Positions 36,457-45,964 of a stretch of DNA of 64,000 nucleotides are shown here, one piece after another (the stretch's first letter is position 1; each line of letters begins with the position of its first letter). Below the pieces are notes generated by a model. The model ran no database searches. It was given only the letters and a program-made list of their open reading frames with translations, and was not told the origin of the DNA. This DNA comes from Vibrio penaeicida (GTDB lineage: Bacteria; Pseudomonadota; Gammaproteobacteria; Enterobacterales; Vibrionaceae). The position numbers and the translations under genes are program-made. The stretch spans positions 620,001-684,000 of the forward strand of contig NZ_AP025145.1 in NCBI RefSeq assembly GCF_019977755.1, in the 5' to 3' direction.

Positions 36457-37897
36457 AAGACGTAACCCTAGTTTCGATCGTGTTATTTTGGTGAACAGAT
36501 TCTATATAAAAGCGTCGGAGTAGGTTTGCTGCACTCAAAGCACGGTATTCCTTGGTCGCACGGAAATCGCTCAACGGCTCAAAGTCGTCCACAATGGTTT
36601 TCATCGCAGCGAGTATCGTTTCTTCTGTCCAAGCTTTATCCACTAGTACCTGTTCGCAGTGCGTTGCACGTTTAGGAGTTGCTGCCATACCACCAAATGC
36701 AATTCGCGCTTGTTTTACTACGCCATTTTCTACGGTTAAGTTAAACGCACCGCAGACTGCCGAGATGTCATCGTCTAAGCGTTTTGAAATTTTGTATGCC
36801 TTAAATGTTTGCTCTGCCGCTAGAAGCGGAATATGGATAGATTCAATAAACTCACTGGGTTGCTGCGCTGTGACTTTGTAACTCACAAAATAATCTTCTA
36901 ACAACATAAGTCGAGAGGATTCCCCTCGGCGTAGTGACAGTTGAGTACCTAAAGCGATGAGTAAAGGGGGCGTATCGCCAATTGGAGATGCATTAGCGAT
37001 GTTGCCACCTATGGTGCCTTGATTGCGAACTTGAAGTGATGCAAATCGATAAAGAAGCTCACCGAAATCTGGAAAGTGCTGGGCGAGTGTCTGGTATGCA
37101 TCATTCAGCGTGACGTTAGCCCCTAATATCAATTGGTTGTCTTTAATTTTGCAGCGCTTCATGTCAGCAACTGCGGCGACGCTAATTAGGGTTTCAATAG
37201 GGCGTCTAAACTGAGTCACTTCTAGAGCGAGATCGGTTCCCCCCGCAACTAACTTGGCACTGGGGTGACGCATGTACAGTTCAGCCAATTCGTCTGTGTT
37301 TGTTGGGAGGAAAGCATGGTGATCACCACATTGCAATTCTCCTTTTTTGATGGAGAGAGCGGTGAGTTTGGCGATGGTTTCTTCTTCCAATATTGAAAAT
37401 TGGTCTTTGAGTTGTTGATTGTTGCTGAGTGACAGCGCCGCATCAATGATAGGTCGATAGCCTGTACATCGACATAAGTTGCCTGCAAGTGCTTCCAATA
37501 CATCGTGCTTGGTTGCTGTCGTTTTGTTCTTGATGAGGGCAAACATAGACATGATAAAGCCAGGTGTACAGAAGCCGCATTGTGAGCCGTGAAAGTCCAT
37601 CATTGCCTGTTGCACCGGATGCAAGCACCCATCTGGATTTTTTAGATCTTCAACGGTGATTAGCTGCTTTCCGTGTAAAGATGAAACGAAAGTCAGGCAC
37701 GAGTTGATAGATTGGTACACCAGTTTTCCATCGACCACTTCACCTAATACAACGTTACACGCTCCGCAGTCACCAGAACCGCATCCTTCTTTTGTTCCGG
37801 TTTTATTCAGTTGTGTTCGCACGTATTGCAAGATAGTTGTGTTTGGTGACACGTCTTTAATGTGTATCACGGATTGGTTAAGCAAAAACGAAATCAC
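36449..37897 (-). CDS. xdhA: Xanthine dehydrogenase, iron-sulfur/FAD subunit
   Basis: 482 residues from the GTG at 37897. That start has AGGAGA 4-5 nt upstream and gives MISFLLNQSVI, matching known XdhA N-termini; upstream TTG and ATG codons lack a ribosome site. The plant-type [2Fe-2S] domain has GCGSGDCGAC and the second cluster CGFCTPGF plus CRCTGYRPI. The FAD domain follows from about 200 (LVAGGTDL, TIGGNIANASPIGD). Together with XdhB it forms the NAD-dependent enzyme. First gene of xdhABC-guaD; two palindromic operators lie just upstream. Confidence 0.95.
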   Translation of the reverse strand: MISFLLNQSVIHIKDVSPNTTILQYVRTQLNKTGTKEGCGSGDCGACNVVLGEVVDGKLVYQSINSCLTFVSSLHGKQLITVEDLKNPDGCLHPVQQAMMDFHGSQCGFCTPGFIMSMFALIKNKTTATKHDVLEALAGNLCRCTGYRPIIDAALSLSNNQQLKDQFSILEEETIAKLTALSIKKGELQCGDHHAFLPTNTDELAELYMRHPSAKLVAGGTDLALEVTQFRRPIETLISVAAVADMKRCKIKDNQLILGANVTLNDAYQTLAQHFPDFGELLYRFASLQVRNQGTIGGNIANASPIGDTPPLLIALGTQLSLRRGESSRLMLLEDYFVSYKVTAQQPSEFIESIHIPLLAAEQTFKAYKISKRLDDDISAVCGAFNLTVENGVVKQARIAFGGMAATPKRATHCEQVLVDKAWTEETILAAMKTIVDDFEPLSDFRATKEYRALSAANLLRRFYIESVHQNNTIETRVTSYV

Positions 37898-37931
37898 GGT
37901 TTCTCCTAGCATTGTATCGATCAATAAAAGC

Positions 37932-37974
37932 TGACCTATGGGTCAAGTTTTGAATAAACTGACCTGAAGGTCAA
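37932..37974 (-). promoter_or_regulatory. Tandem TGACC-N4-GGTCA operators upstream of xdhA (RutR-like)
   Basis: On the minus strand, TTGACCTTCAGGTCA (37960-37974) and TTGACCCATAGGTCA (37932-37946) are two copies of the same palindrome, centres 28 bp apart, at about 35 and 63 bp before the GTG. The pattern matches the RutR consensus as I know it (TTGACCAnnTGGTCAA). A TetR/RutR-type purine or pyrimidine sensor is likely; no such gene is in the window. Confidence 0.75.
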
Positions 37975-38515
37975 CAGTTTGTTAACGTTTTTGATACATT
38001 TGTGCTCAAGTAACCTACGGATGCTTGTCTTTGTACAGCGAATGGGTATGGCGACAATTAAAAAATATTAGTTAAGAGTAGAAATTTTTGTTAATTATTT
38101 ACGTGATCATAATGTTTGTTTGGGGATGGTGTAAAAAGGTCATGTTATAAAGTTAGGTAACTCAATATAAATTGAATTTAATAATTGGTTTATTTTTTAA
38201 GTTATCATCAACCTTAAGAGTTTAAGGCTGGAGTTTTTATGTTTATTATCATTTAAGTTATTGTTATTTAAAGATTTATGTTAAAGTCTTGAGTTCTTTG
38301 GAATTAGCATTAATAAATATAATAGAGCTTTGTTTATTTACCTTTTTAATATGTTTTCTTGTTTATTTTCTCAAGTCTATTCATGTGGATAATAGGTACA
38401 TACAATGTAACATTTATTTTATTTTTATTGAGTGTTAAAGTGTTTTTCCATATATATTTAAATTTAAGGTTAGTGAATAATATCGACCAAATAAACAACA
38501 ATTTGGAAGCAAAAC
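37975..38515. other. Very AT-rich divergent region between xdhA and the nitrobindin-like gene
   Basis: Long A/T tracts, no open frame with a ribosome site. It should hold promoters in both directions. Composition is clearly lower in GC than the xdh operon. Confidence 0.55.
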
Positions 38516-39136
38516 ATGAAGAAGTATCTTGCAGCAGCAATGGCGGCAGCTTTATCTCTACCAGCCGTAGCTAACCATACCGAAATTGATGGGATGGATT
38601 TTGGTCCTTTGGCATCACTAGTGGGTACATGGAAATCGGTTGAAGCAGGTGGGGTAGATATTGCACCTGCACAAAAGGGCACACCACAAGGTGAAGGTGC
38701 TCCAGCAGTTACCCCATTTTATGAAGTGATAACGTTTGAAGTTGCAGCGGACGCAGTTAATGCGAGCTCGCAAAGTCTTGTTGCTCTGTACTATAAGCAA
38801 GAAGTTTTCAGAAAAGCGGACGACACGAAGTTTCACGACCAGCGCGGATATTTTATCTACGATGCTGATAACCAAATTGTTTACAACTCCTTCTGTGTTC
38901 CTCGCACAACGTGTGTAACCGCAGAAGGGCAAGCGGGTAAACAGATGACGCTTACTGCGTCTAAGCGTGGGATTGCAGAGTCAAATTTCATGACAGATAA
39001 CGCAACGACTACGGGGTTCTCCATGACTATCTCAATTGAAGACGAAAAGCTGACTTATTCGCAAAATACCGTTTTGAATATTTATGGGAATGCAATGGCA
39101 CATACAGATGCGAGTACTTTGTACAAAGTGAAGTAA
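38516..39136 (+). CDS. Secreted heme-binding beta-barrel (nitrobindin/THAP4-like) protein
   Basis: 206 residues: signal peptide (about 1-20, cleavage near AVA-NH), then a lipocalin-sized beta barrel. LASLVGTWKS is the family's G-x-W opening, YEVITFEV and DQRGYFIYDADNQIVYNSFCVPR lie in the middle, and the C-terminal LTYSQNTVLNIYGNAMAHTDASTLYKV supplies the histidine that ligates heme in nitrobindins. Nitrobindins bind ferric heme and can isomerise peroxynitrite. A secreted member could scavenge heme or reactive nitrogen. The fold call is fairly sure, the function is inference. Monocistronic, with its own terminator. Confidence 0.75.
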   Translation: MKKYLAAAMAAALSLPAVANHTEIDGMDFGPLASLVGTWKSVEAGGVDIAPAQKGTPQGEGAPAVTPFYEVITFEVAADAVNASSQSLVALYYKQEVFRKADDTKFHDQRGYFIYDADNQIVYNSFCVPRTTCVTAEGQAGKQMTLTASKRGIAESNFMTDNATTTGFSMTISIEDEKLTYSQNTVLNIYGNAMAHTDASTLYKVK

Positions 39137-39164
39137 AAGCCAGTCTAAATTTTGAGTAAATCAT

Positions 39165-39190
39165 AAAAAGCATCCATTGGGTGCTTTTTA
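39165..39190 (+). terminator. Terminator of the nitrobindin-like gene
   Basis: AAAAAGCATCC, loop ATTG, then GGTGCTTTTT, about 28 bp after the stop codon. One base bulges in the stem. Confidence 0.85.
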
Positions 39191-40026
39191 CATTTGAGGC
39201 TTACCGGAATATGAAGAACTGGGTTAATTGCTAAGGTAATGTTAGAAGTCATAAAATTTGAATCGCTGTTTAATTTTCATTATTAAAATTTACAGTATAA
39301 AAGGTTGTAAAGTTTACTGTTAGCTTGATAGTAAATAAAAATATAATTGCTTAACTATAAGTTAAGCTGGTTGTAATTGGATTGTATACTTGTTTTGCAG
39401 CTAGTTTAAATACTGTGTGAGCTTTTCTAAATATACCATCAATTTTATTGTGATTTCTTATTTGTTACTGTATAACAAACACATTCGGTTTTTAACTTAT
39501 TTTGTTTTTTTATTATCTGTTTGTTTTTTAATTTCAACTTATTGAATGTAAAGGTTATAATAATTCTTTTAAATTTAAAACTAAAAATAAATTAGTATTG
39601 CCTTATGTTTGTTTTTTTTGGTTAATAATCTAACTTATTGTTTTTTATGGTTCTTTAATTTATGTGATATTCATTTAGGTTGAGTTTAACTAATGATTAA
39701 TTATACTCAAAATTAAGAATTTATTATTCAAATAGATGTTGTTTGTGATTTCTATCTCGATATTGATCTTTGTTAGATTATGGCTAAATTAGATGGTGGC
39801 TATTATTTGCATTTGTAAATATCATAAACCATATTATTGTAGCCACTTCATTTTATGTTTTAGATAAAGTATGCGTGTCTGTATTATTTGGTAAATTGCT
39901 CTTATGTTATTTGTAGGATAGGTCTGTTCCATTTTTAAGGGGTTTTAGTATCTATAACCCTAAGGCAACCTTATATACAATCACGTTAAAAATGGAAGTG
40001 GAATCTGACAACATATGGAGGTAGTT
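39191..40026. other. Long, extremely AT-rich intergenic region
   Basis: More than 800 bp with almost no GC tracts and many TTTTATT/TTGTTTTTT runs. No coding frame. The composition is typical of H-NS-bound, recently acquired DNA. The astacin promoter should be near the right end. Confidence 0.6.
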
Positions 40027-41214
40027 ATGAAGCTTAACATAGTAATTTCAATATCTGCATTTTCTATGACTCCGCTCTTTGCATTTAGTGCAAATGAAAC
40101 AGATGTAAATGCAGAAGTACCCGCTATTGATACTCAGCAGACTCATATTATAGGGACGAATGACATTATATCCTATGATGTGAAAGAGTTGGTTGGTGGT
40201 AAAGCCGCGGTATTCCAAGGTGATATAGTGCTAGGTTCCGCGAGCAATGTTCAAGAATATGGTGTTCAACCAATGCGTTTCTTCGATGAAGGAGAAATGA
40301 CGGGGTATGCAGCATGGAGTGGGTATGCGAAGTGGCCAAACGGTGTCGTCCCTTATACTATTTCAGCCAATATTCCGGCTTATGATGTTGCTTCTATAAA
40401 AGAAGGGATGAGTTGGATCGAAAACGTGTCGAATGTTCGTTTTGTTGAGCGAAGTAATCAAGCTGGATACATTACTATCATTCGTGATCGTGGTTGCTAC
40501 TCTCAAGTTGGTTATACTGGTAGAGCTCAAAACCTGTCTATTGGTCAGGGCTGTGGTACGCCGGGTATTGCTGCTCATGAATTCCTTCATGCACTTGGCT
40601 TTTGGCACGAGCAATCACGCGCTGATCGCGATCAATATGTGAATATTCATTGGAATAACATTGAACAGGGCAAAGAGCATAATTTCGAGAAGAAAGGGGA
40701 AGTGACAACGTCCGTTGGTCCATACGATGTGCATTCTATCATGCATTATTCCTATCGTGCGTTTAGTATTAATGGTCAGCCAACGATTACGTCCAAAGAT
40801 CCTTCTGTACCCAACGATCAGTTAGGTCAACGCCAGCGTTTAAGTGATTATGATATTGCAGCATTGCAAGAAACATATGGAGGAGGGGGCACAACGCCAC
40901 CTCCTACACCCGACCCTATCAGTGCAACTATTACAGATGTGAGTGTTGCAAGCGGTGAATGGCAGTACTTTGTTTTGGATTTACCTAGCGGTTACAGGAA
41001 TCTGACAATCACAACGTATGGCGGGAGAGGCGATGTGGATCTATATGTAAGGAAAGACGCTCGACCTACCTTTGATTATTACAATTGTGCTTCTTGGCGT
41101 GATGGTAATTCTGAAATATGTGATATTAATTCCCCCGAAGCTGGGGAGTGGTATATTGGCGTAAATGGTTACTTTGCAAGTTCAGGCGTTACGATCACCG
41201 CCGAAGCGGATTGA
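40027..41214 (+). CDS. Secreted astacin-type (M12A) metalloprotease with PPC domain
   Basis: 395 residues from the ATG at 40027, which has GGAGG 5 nt upstream; a second ATG 12 bp before overlaps that site. Signal peptide (about 1-22), propeptide, then a catalytic domain with the astacin zinc motif HEFLHALGFWHEQ (184-196) and the Met-turn SIMHY (237-241). A glycine/proline linker (about 288-300) leads to a C-terminal PPC (bacterial pre-peptidase) domain ending ITAEAD. Predicted extracellular endopeptidase, possibly for host or prey proteins. The AT-rich surroundings suggest horizontal acquisition and silencing. Confidence 0.92.
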   Translation: MKLNIVISISAFSMTPLFAFSANETDVNAEVPAIDTQQTHIIGTNDIISYDVKELVGGKAAVFQGDIVLGSASNVQEYGVQPMRFFDEGEMTGYAAWSGYAKWPNGVVPYTISANIPAYDVASIKEGMSWIENVSNVRFVERSNQAGYITIIRDRGCYSQVGYTGRAQNLSIGQGCGTPGIAAHEFLHALGFWHEQSRADRDQYVNIHWNNIEQGKEHNFEKKGEVTTSVGPYDVHSIMHYSYRAFSINGQPTITSKDPSVPNDQLGQRQRLSDYDIAALQETYGGGGTTPPPTPDPISATITDVSVASGEWQYFVLDLPSGYRNLTITTYGGRGDVDLYVRKDARPTFDYYNCASWRDGNSEICDINSPEAGEWYIGVNGYFASSGVTITAEAD

Positions 41215-41235
41215 ATATTTCGTTAAACACATGTA

Positions 41236-41273
41236 AAAAGCTAGCTTCTTATTAGAGAAGCTGGCTTTCTTTA
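41236..41273 (+). terminator. Terminator of the astacin gene
   Basis: AAAGCTAGCTTCT pairs with AGAAGCTGGCTTT (one G-T wobble), followed by CTTTA. It lies 22 bp after the stop. Confidence 0.8.
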
Positions 41274-41339
41274 TTCATGATACTGACTTTTGAGCTGGAA
41301 AGCTGATTTGAACCAGCAAGCTAAATACGCAAGCGACGC

Positions 41340-41723
41340 TTAAATCTTAGATACGTTGTATCCAGACTCGCGCAGTAAATCTCTTTCTTGCTTTATCAGC
41401 TGTGCTCTATCTTCGATGAGCTCATGAAGTGCTTGAGAAGGCTTAGAAGCCAATTCTTTAAATTGATCGAAAGAAGAGGCGTGTTCAACGCTTTTAAGCA
41501 TTTCGCTTACAGCGTTACGCGCTTCACATGGATCTGTTTCTGTTTTGAAATAGTCGACGCTGTGTACGGCTTCTTTCATTTCGGCAAGCAGCTCGGCAGG
41601 GCTATTTTCTAAAGCAATTAACATGTAGTTATCGAGAACACGTTTAGCAAACAATAGCTCTTTCAATGGAATATCGCGCCCGCTTACAATTAGGGACTGG
41701 CTCAGAATGGGACTAGAACTCAT
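41340..41723 (-). CDS. Hypothetical protein (127 aa, helical)
   Basis: I do not recognise a family. The protein is soluble with no signal peptide. It is mostly charged helix: a segment at about 22-75 and a second at about 95-122 rich in E, K and R, a possible coiled coil. A good AAGGAAAAACC ribosome site precedes the ATG and the codon use fits its neighbours, which supports a real gene. It stands alone between the astacin gene and the SnoaL-like gene, with no operon partner to suggest a role. Confidence 0.65.
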   Translation of the reverse strand: MSSSPILSQSLIVSGRDIPLKELLFAKRVLDNYMLIALENSPAELLAEMKEAVHSVDYFKTETDPCEARNAVSEMLKSVEHASSFDQFKELASKPSQALHELIEDRAQLIKQERDLLRESGYNVSKI

Positions 41724-41936
41724 GGTTTTTCCTTAAACGAAAACAAAGGTTGGGCTAGGCAAAGGAAGCAAAAGTGAATAGATTTGTGCTTCATTTCAAT
41801 ATTTATACAGTGTTTGAGTCGATGTCAAAGGAAATGAACGGAAAAAGAAAATTTTTCTGGTTGAAGGGCGGGGGTATCCTTTCCCCCTAGGGACGTTACC
41901 TCACCATTAAGGTATAGGCTAACGAGTTTTCAGCGA

Positions 41937-42965
41937 TTACCAGCGGTATGGGTAAGCAAAGATTTCGTTAATATTGTAGCGCTCATCGACAGGTTTCACT
42001 TTTTGTTCCACGCTCCACTGTTCAACAATTTTCCCTTGATTGTTGAAACGGAAAATGTCGATGTAACCTGTGCCTAGATCGTTTTCGACATCACGATCCA
42101 CTTGTTTGGAGTGGACAAGCACCATATCACCCATCGCAATGGTTTGAGCTGGTGTACGGACAAAACGCTTCCCATTTTGTGCCATACCTTGAAGGTGGTT
42201 GATAAAAGCTCCTTTACCATTTTGCGCTTCAGGTGTGTGCCCAACGAAGTTAGCATCGACAAAACGTCTCACATCATTGAGATCGCTGAGGTCGTTGTAG
42301 GTATTGATAACTCGAAGCGCTTTTGTGCGATTGAGATCTGGGTTCTGTCTTGCGTACATATCAACCTCAGGCCCTGAAAGCTCTGTGCTAGACTCTACGC
42401 CTTGATAGTGATCCCAGTGCTCAACCAATTTACCATCTTCGACACGCCAGATATCAACATAAACATCTGTACTGCCGTTGTTTGTCCATGCTGAGTGAAT
42501 GGCAACGTAATCTTTTTCTGCAATCGTTCGTAAAATGTCTACTTCAATGTTTGGGTTATCGTCTAGATACTTCAATAACTCGACACGCAGTGGTTCAGCA
42601 CCATCAGGGTAATCAGGTGCATGCTGAACGTAAACTTCGCCAATGTAGTCGTAGTAAGTGTTGTAATCTCTGTTGATCAATGTGTCTGTATAGAAACCTT
42701 CAGCAACATGTACCGACTCCATTGTTTGGAAGAATTCCTGACGAGCTTTAGATTGTTGATAGCTACCCTTATAAGATTGATTTGCATAAGAACGGCTCGG
42801 GAAAACGATGGCATTTTTTTGTGCTTGAGAATGTTGAGGAAATTGAATCGAACGTTGTTGTTCATTAGATTCACCTGGGAAAACGATCGCTTGTGAATTT
42901 TGAGCAACAGCAGCACCAGAAAGGGATGCCATAATTAGGCTTGATAGTATGAGTTTTTTAGACAT
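41937..42965 (-). CDS. Secreted tandem SnoaL-like (NTF2-fold) protein
   Basis: 342 residues: signal peptide (about 1-21), a Q/N-rich segment (25-75) with repeated SQAIVFPG/NAIVFPS and IQFPQ motifs, then two NTF2-fold SnoaL-like domains (about 85-205 and 215-340). Each shows the YVQHAP/FVGHTPE and IDIFR...VEQW / VDIWRVEDGKLVEHWD pattern of predicted SnoaL-like aldol-condensation enzymes. Catalysis on a small periplasmic molecule is possible, but no substrate is known. AAGGAAG precedes the ATG. A LysR regulator gene is divergent, about 90 bp away, and probably controls it. Confidence 0.82.
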   Translation of the reverse strand: MSKKLILSSLIMASLSGAAVAQNSQAIVFPGESNEQQRSIQFPQHSQAQKNAIVFPSRSYANQSYKGSYQQSKARQEFFQTMESVHVAEGFYTDTLINRDYNTYYDYIGEVYVQHAPDYPDGAEPLRVELLKYLDDNPNIEVDILRTIAEKDYVAIHSAWTNNGSTDVYVDIWRVEDGKLVEHWDHYQGVESSTELSGPEVDMYARQNPDLNRTKALRVINTYNDLSDLNDVRRFVDANFVGHTPEAQNGKGAFINHLQGMAQNGKRFVRTPAQTIAMGDMVLVHSKQVDRDVENDLGTGYIDIFRFNNQGKIVEQWSVEQKVKPVDERYNINEIFAYPYRW

Positions 42966-43051
42966 TTTGTCTTCCTTTTTATCTTCTTGGGAGAAAACAC
43001 ATCCTATTGACTGTCTGAATGGCGAACAATATGACCATATGAATAGGTAAT

Positions 43052-43948
43052 ATGCACAAAACCGATTATTTAGCGATAGATGGCAAGTTGCTGACGCAAT
43101 TTCTCGCCATTTACGATTTTCAGTCTGTATCGCGGGCTGCCCAGCATTTGAACATTAACCAATCTTCAGCCAGTCATGCATTGGAAAGGCTTAGGAAAAT
43201 TCTGGATGATCCATTGTTTGTTCGAAGTGGGAGAGGGCTTATTCCTACAGAAAGGGCAGATACAGTGGCGCTGGATGCAAGGTTAGTCCTTGCCAAGTTA
43301 GAAGCCATGTCGACCGATATGACTTACGATCCTTCTACTGATAAGGGGGAATTCACGATCATGGCGAATGATTATGAAATCGAACATATTCTGAAGCCTG
43401 TATTTCCTCTTTTTCAGCAGCAAGCACCTGAACTGACGATTCGAATCATTCATGCGATTTCTGGTTTGGATATTCCAACCGCATTAAGGGAAGGAGTGGC
43501 AGATCTAGCAATAAACCCAGATATTGATATCGATGCCACTGATATACGTCAAAAACGATTGATTTCAGATTTTGATGTTGTTTATTACGATCCAAGCCAG
43601 CGCAGTGCACCAAGCAGCGTAGAGGAATATTGCAATGCAAGACACGGCATCATTGTGTTGGGAGACATTAAAAAGACCGAAGCCGACAACCAGTTAGTGG
43701 CTCGTGGTAAGGAACGGAAAATTGCAATCAAAACCAGTTCTTTCAATGTATTAGCCAGCCTAGTTCGTGGCACTGATATCATTACCACCATGCCTTCTCG
43801 GCTCTCAGAATCCATCTTTAATGGTTTGGCGCAATGCCCTTCTCCTATTGACCTTGCTCCGTATTCCATTGTTCAGCTTTGGCATCAGCAGAATAGCCAC
43901 TCCGCTCGACATAAATGGGTGCGTGAAACCATACAATCTCCCTTTTAG
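43052..43948 (+). CDS. LysR-family transcriptional regulator
   Basis: 298 residues. The N-terminal winged helix-turn-helix (about 10-70) reads LTQFLAIYDFQSVSRAAQHL then NQSSASHALERLRKILDDPLF, and the C-terminal two-lobed effector domain follows from about 95. Lone LysR regulators usually control the divergent neighbour, here the tandem SnoaL-like gene, so the shared ~90 bp region should hold the operator. The inducer is unknown. Confidence 0.92.
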   Translation: MHKTDYLAIDGKLLTQFLAIYDFQSVSRAAQHLNINQSSASHALERLRKILDDPLFVRSGRGLIPTERADTVALDARLVLAKLEAMSTDMTYDPSTDKGEFTIMANDYEIEHILKPVFPLFQQQAPELTIRIIHAISGLDIPTALREGVADLAINPDIDIDATDIRQKRLISDFDVVYYDPSQRSAPSSVEEYCNARHGIIVLGDIKKTEADNQLVARGKERKIAIKTSSFNVLASLVRGTDIITTMPSRLSESIFNGLAQCPSPIDLAPYSIVQLWHQQNSHSARHKWVRETIQSPF

Positions 43949-44085
43949 CCAGCACCTTAGAGTACGCTTTGTGAAAGGAAAAAGAACGGAATGTGAGCAT
44001 CACGATATTCACTTATTTAGATGGGTGACATCAATTTCATACTATGTACACTTTGCTGCTTACCGACAAATCAAAGGATTGTTAA

Positions 44086-44643
44086 ATGAAAGTAGCCATT
44101 GCGGGTGCCTCTATTCTTATGCTGGCTGGGTGTGTGAATCAGCAGAACGTTGAAAAAGCATCGCTCACTCCCGTTAACTGTGAAGGAAGTGTTGAGCTGC
44201 CAGCACATCTCGCGGATCACTTTGAAGCCGCAGAAGATGCTGCCTTATTAGAAAACGCGTTGGGCGCACCAGAAGAAGGTAAATTGTGCCAAGGTAAAGT
44301 GTACGTGAGCAAGGATGCCTCAAACGTTACGCTCTTCCGAGCGTGGAATAGTACGAATCCATACAGCCAATTTGGTCAATGGTGGGCACATGAAGTTCCT
44401 GCAGGAAATGTCGCTAAATACCGAGAAAATTATGAAATTTGTTACCAATGGTCGCCACTAGATAAACTGGTGACGTGTCATTTAAAACCGGGAACAAAAG
44501 TAGTTATAGGAACAGGTCAGAGTGCGAAGTGCTCTGAATATCTCACCTACGATGTTTCTGCTTCTCAGCAGGTTTATATTGAAAACAGTGCAGATGTCGT
44601 TGCAAACTGCAGTGTGAAAGATGGCGTATTTGAATGGAAATAA
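44086..44643 (+). CDS. Hypothetical lipoprotein
   Basis: 185 residues with a lipobox LAGC (lipidated C16), so it should be an outer- or inner-membrane lipoprotein. The mature part has five to seven further cysteines and begins with NCEGSVELPAHLADHFEAAEDA. I recognise no family. The repeated Cys suggest disulfides in the periplasm. It follows the LysR gene by about 137 bp and is not obviously in its operon. Confidence 0.75.
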   Translation: MKVAIAGASILMLAGCVNQQNVEKASLTPVNCEGSVELPAHLADHFEAAEDAALLENALGAPEEGKLCQGKVYVSKDASNVTLFRAWNSTNPYSQFGQWWAHEVPAGNVAKYRENYEICYQWSPLDKLVTCHLKPGTKVVIGTGQSAKCSEYLTYDVSASQQVYIENSADVVANCSVKDGVFEWK

Positions 44644-44755
44644 ACCATGTTCCTGCGCTTTAGTGGAGTCACTGACAGAATCTGACACAGCGATGTGATA
44701 TACCTTCTCAATTCCAGTGACCACCAAAAGTAAAATAGCAAGCAGGAACATTTAC

Positions 44756-45022
44756 ATGGAAAGGTTGAGAGATCTAAAAGGGTTCGGACCAAAGAGTGAA
44801 GAAATCCTAGCGCAAGTCGATGTTCATTCGGTCGAAGATTTTCTTAATACCGACAGCTACGAGCTTTACGCACGTCTTAAAACCAAAGTGAAAGGAACGG
44901 GCTTAAACTCCATTTATGCCATTATGGGCGCTAAAGAAAACGTTGATTGGCGTGCAATTGCTAAATCTAGAAAAACGGAAATTTTGATGCGGCTAGATGA
45001 AATGGGATTGGCCCCCAAATAA
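44756..45022 (+). CDS. TfoX C-terminal-domain protein
   Basis: 88 residues from the ATG at 44756 (AGGA upstream). MERLRDLKGFGPKSEEILAQ is the helix-hairpin-helix-like opening of the TfoX/Sxy C-terminal domain, and the SVEDFLNTDSYELYARLK, LNSIYAIMGAKENVDWR segments match it too. Full-length TfoX/Sxy, the competence regulator, also has an N-terminal domain that is absent here. It may be a stand-alone helper or modulator; a role in natural competence is not shown. A good terminator follows. Confidence 0.8.
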   Translation: MERLRDLKGFGPKSEEILAQVDVHSVEDFLNTDSYELYARLKTKVKGTGLNSIYAIMGAKENVDWRAIAKSRKTEILMRLDEMGLAPK

Positions 45023-45037
45023 AGGTAACAATCCTCT

Positions 45038-45066
45038 AAAAAAAGCACTTAAACGGTGCTTTTTTT
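45038..45066 (+). terminator. Terminator of the TfoX-like gene
   Basis: AAAAAAAGCAC, loop TTAAACG, GTGCTTTTTTT; strong stem with a T-run, 16 bp after the stop. Confidence 0.92.
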
Positions 45067-45146
45067 GTGCCTGGTCACAATGTACTTCTTTTCACGGAAA
45101 TTCATTTTGTTCTAACGTCTCGACTCCGGCAAAGTTGGAGGATAAG

Positions 45147-45854
45147 TTGAATTTTCAATACGGTAAAGTAGTGAAACAAACCATCTTAGGGCTTTTACTT
45201 GCGACCATCGCTTTTCCTTCAATGAGTAAGCCGAGTACATGCTACGGAACCACGTCGAATGGGTATTTGGAGAACGGGGTAAAATTGCCATTGTATGGTG
45301 AAAATTTTGAATCCTACAGCCTACTCGCGAGCGCAGCAGGTAGAACGTATGTACACTCCGCAGTGAGTGAAATCATGCTCTCTGCATACCAAAACTTATT
45401 GAAATCCCACCCAGATAAAATCTTCAAATATGCTGAAACGGGTTTTGAAGAAGGCGGGGAATTCAGCCCGCATAAGACTCATCGTAATGGGTTATCTGTT
45501 GACTTCATGACACCCATGATCAATCAAGATGGAGAATCCGAGCATTTACCAACGAACCCACTGAATAGGCTGGGGTACGACATCGAGTTGGATGCGAAAG
45601 GACGATATGACGACTTAGAGATAGACTTCACCGCGCTAGCTGCCCATTTAGTCGAACTCCACAAAGAGTCGAAAAAACGAGGTCATGATTTATGGCGTGT
45701 TATTTTCGATCCCAAACTTCAATCAGGGTTATTCAAAACCACCTATGGCTCATACATCAAGGAAAACATTAAGCTTTCCAAAAGACGTTCGTGGGTAAGG
45801 CACGACGAACATTATCACGTTGATTTCATCATTCCATGTAATCGCAAAAAGTAA
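45147..45854 (+). CDS. Secreted LAS-type murein endopeptidase-like protein (M74/MepA-like)
   Basis: 235 residues from a TTG at 45147, chosen because GGAGGA lies 4 nt upstream; a GTG at 45171 is the alternative. Longer frames run into the preceding terminator. Signal peptide, then a domain with HRNGLSVDFMTPM (zinc His and Asp, H-x6-D) and EHYHVDF near the C-terminus (HxH), the LAS-metallopeptidase signature of penicillin-insensitive murein endopeptidases. Expected to cut D-Ala-mDAP cross-links in the periplasm. Smaller and more diverged than E. coli MepA. Monocistronic. Confidence 0.75.
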   Translation: MNFQYGKVVKQTILGLLLATIAFPSMSKPSTCYGTTSNGYLENGVKLPLYGENFESYSLLASAAGRTYVHSAVSEIMLSAYQNLLKSHPDKIFKYAETGFEEGGEFSPHKTHRNGLSVDFMTPMINQDGESEHLPTNPLNRLGYDIELDAKGRYDDLEIDFTALAAHLVELHKESKKRGHDLWRVIFDPKLQSGLFKTTYGSYIKENIKLSKRRSWVRHDEHYHVDFIIPCNRKK

Positions 45855-45964
45855 CAGCATATTTATCTGAATAGGATCCAAAATTTCATTTGTATTCATT
45901 GGTTTGATGAATCGATATGTTAGTGTTTTCTACTTCATAAATACTAAAAACTAGGTTCAAAAAG

